A DNA stretch of 64,000 nt from Lichenicola sp964249735. Lineage in GTDB: Bacteria; Pseudomonadota; Alphaproteobacteria; Acetobacterales; Acetobacteraceae. Positions 62,475 through 64,000 of this stretch are shown piece by piece. The notes beneath the pieces are model-generated. The model was not told where the DNA came from. It did not search any database and saw only the letters and a program-made list of their open reading frames with translations. The position numbers and the translations under genes were made by a program. Each line of letters opens with the position of its first letter. Positions within the stretch are counted from its first letter, which is position 1. The stretch is from contig CAXUDP010000003.1 in the NCBI GenBank assembly GCA_964249735.1, positions 6,860-70,859 of the forward strand, given 5' to 3'.

Positions 62475-63326
62475 ATGAGCGACGAGGCCGGGCTCCAGTC
62501 CCCGCACCTGAACGAACAGGAACAGCAGCAGGCAGCCGCCGCCGCCGTGGTGCCGCCGCTCGTGATCCACGAGGTGGTGCGCGAGCAGGGCGAGCGGGAG
62601 CTGGAACGCTCGGTCGGCGGTCTCGCCTGGTCCGGCCTCGGCGCCGGCCTGTCGATCGGCTTCTCCCTGGTCATGCAGGCGACGCTGCAGGCCGGGCTGC
62701 CCGACGCGCACTGGAGCCGGCTGGTGGACAGCTTCGGCTACAGCCTCGGCTTCCTGATCGTGGTGCTGGGCCAGCAGCAGCTGTTCACCGAGACCACCCT
62801 GACCGCGCTGATCCCCGCCCTGACCAGCCGCTCGGCCGCGGCACTGGTCGGCACCGTGCGCGTCTGGACCGTGGTGCTGGCGGCCAACCTCGTCGGCACC
62901 TGGATCTTCGGCGCGGTCGTCGCCATCCATGGCCTGTTCCCGCCCGACACCACCGCCGCCATGCAGGCCCTGTCGGCCGACACCATGGCGCACTCGTTCG
63001 GCCACACGACCATCGCCGCGGTTGCCGCCGGCTGGCTGATCGGGCTGATGATCTGGCTGCTTCCCGGTGCCGGCCCGGCACGGCCGCTGATCATCGTCGT
63101 GCTGACCTACACGGTGTCGCTGTGCCACTTCCCGCACGTGATCGCGGGCTCCGCGGAGGCGGCGTTCGGGGTGGTCTCCGGCCACGCCAGCCTGTCCGGC
63201 TACCTGCTCCGGTTCTTCCTGCCGACCCTGCTCGGCAACGTGGTGGGCGGCATCGCCATGGTGGCACTGCTGAACCACGCGCAGATCGCCGACCAGCTGA
63301 ACCGGCCGGACGCGTCGGCCGGCTGA
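62475..63326 (+). CDS. Formate/nitrite transporter family protein
   Basis: A 283-residue membrane protein of the FNT family (pentameric anion channels for formate, nitrite or hydrosulfide), closest in style to the YfdC-like branch. A soluble Gln/Ala-rich N-terminus of about 45 residues precedes six membrane helices, including AWSGLGAGLSIGFSLVMQA, VVLAANLVGTWIFGAVVAI, GWLIGLMIWLLP and FFLPTLLGNVVGGIAMVAL. LGQQQLFTETTLTALIP corresponds to the first broken helix region. The transported ion is unknown. It lies 34 bases downstream of bioB on the same strand. Confidence 0.88.
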   Translation: MSDEAGLQSPHLNEQEQQQAAAAAVVPPLVIHEVVREQGERELERSVGGLAWSGLGAGLSIGFSLVMQATLQAGLPDAHWSRLVDSFGYSLGFLIVVLGQQQLFTETTLTALIPALTSRSAAALVGTVRVWTVVLAANLVGTWIFGAVVAIHGLFPPDTTAAMQALSADTMAHSFGHTTIAAVAAGWLIGLMIWLLPGAGPARPLIIVVLTYTVSLCHFPHVIAGSAEAAFGVVSGHASLSGYLLRFFLPTLLGNVVGGIAMVALLNHAQIADQLNRPDASAG

Positions 63327-63482
63327 ACCGCCGGAGCAGGTGGACAAGCCGCCGCCTCCGGGCGACCCTGTTCCGGGCCGCATCGGCGGGATCGACCGGC
63401 GCCGGCGATGGCCGGGCGCGCAGCCCGCCCGAGACGACGATGCAGCCGCCGCCCCGGCTGCGGCAACGAAAGGCGACCGATC

Positions 63483-64000
63483 TTGGACCAGTTCGCGACC
63501 TATCCCAGCCTGCGCGACCGGCGCGTGCTCGTCACCGGCGGCGCGTCGGGCATCGGCGCCTCCATCGTCCGCCACTTCGCCGAGCAGGGCGCGCATGTCG
63601 GCTTCCTCGACCGCGACGAGGCGGCCGCGGCGGCCACCCTGGCTGCCCTGCCGGACGGCGCCACCGTCCGCTTCGCCGCTTGCGACCTGCGCGACATCCC
63701 CGCCCTGCGCGCCGCCATCGACACGCTGCGCGACCGGCTCGGCGGACCGTTCACGGTTCTGGTCAACAACGCCGCCCGCGACGACCGACACGCCATCGAC
63801 GACGTGACGCCGGAGTACTGGGACGACCGCATGGCGACCAACCTGCGACACCAGTTCTTCTGCGTGCAGGCGCTGAAAGCCGACATGATCGCGGCCGGCG
63901 GCGGCTCGATCATCAACATGAGCTCCAACAGCTTCCTGCTGGCGTCCGGCGGCATGCCCGCCTACACCGCCGCCAAGTCCGCGGTGATCGGCCTGACACG
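63483..64000 (+). CDS. Short-chain dehydrogenase/reductase (3' end outside window)
   Basis: The frame starts with TTG at 63483 (GAAAGG upstream) and runs off the window after 172 codons. The classical SDR pattern is complete as far as visible: cofactor loop VTGGASGIG (residues 17-25), VLVNNA (93-98), catalytic Ser148 in INMSSNS, and YTAAK with Tyr161 and Lys165. A closing IGLT follows. The Asp in FLDRDEA after the second strand suggests NAD rather than NADP. The substrate is unknown. Confidence 0.9.
   Translation, partial: MDQFATYPSLRDRRVLVTGGASGIGASIVRHFAEQGAHVGFLDRDEAAAAATLAALPDGATVRFAACDLRDIPALRAAIDTLRDRLGGPFTVLVNNAARDDRHAIDDVTPEYWDDRMATNLRHQFFCVQALKADMIAAGGGSIINMSSNSFLLASGGMPAYTAAKSAVIGLT

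Overview
The window is very GC-rich, densely coding DNA from an alphaproteobacterium, most likely Acetobacteraceae (Rhodospirillales). The evidence is a complete alphaproteobacterial dcw (division and cell wall) cluster, the alphaproteobacterial argH - small lipoprotein and lysA - TIGR02302/DUF4175 gene groups, and a secreted Hint-domain protein of a type common in acetobacters. No tRNA, rRNA, CRISPR array, insertion sequence or prophage gene was seen.

1-5.3 kb: the start of a secreted thioredoxin-like gene cut by the window edge, a YfcG-type glutathione transferase, a small membrane protein translationally coupled to a solitary Rieske iron-sulfur protein, a 696-residue Gly/Ser/Thr-rich Hint-domain protein, and the RNase P RNA gene rnpB.

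5.4-25.1 kb: the dcw cluster mraZ-rsmH-ftsL-ftsI-murE-murF-mraY-murD-ftsW-murG-murC-murB-ddl-ftsQ-ftsA-ftsZ. It encodes almost the whole cytoplasmic route to lipid II plus the divisome core. Almost every junction overlaps by 1-13 bases. Upstream of mraZ lie four MraZ-type boxes at exact 10-bp spacing, which suggests autoregulation. lpxC (lipid A), bamD (outer-membrane assembly), recN and ligA (DNA repair and replication) follow.

31.5-37 kb is an accessory patch: a small hypothetical frame, an FkbM methyltransferase, a decayed short-chain dehydrogenase, a short putative exported protein and a large secreted GH43 glycosidase.

37-45.9 kb returns to housekeeping genes: an LLM flavin oxidoreductase; a NudK-like Nudix protein with an altered box; the reverse-strand operon N-formylglutamate amidohydrolase-aroE-coaE-dnaQ; two transglutaminase-like genes; a TlpA-like thioredoxin divergent from argH; and the tiny lipoprotein gene lptM.

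45.9-51.1 kb separates argH-lptM from lysA-TIGR02302, which are normally adjacent in alphaproteobacteria. It holds a trypsin-like protease, two very small genes, an alpha/beta hydrolase, a glycosyltransferase with ten tandem 37-38-residue repeats, and cdd. It looks like an insertion.

51.1-64 kb: lysA, the TIGR02302 protein, an M13 metallopeptidase, a ferritin-like diiron protein, sucCD, a DUF2628-like membrane protein, bioB, a formate/nitrite-type transporter and a short-chain dehydrogenase cut by the window end.

I did not find an unmistakable new multi-gene system. The best leads are the repeat glycosyltransferase and its inserted neighbourhood, the coupled membrane protein-Rieske pair, the Hint-domain secreted protein, and three enzymes or remnants with changed catalytic residues.
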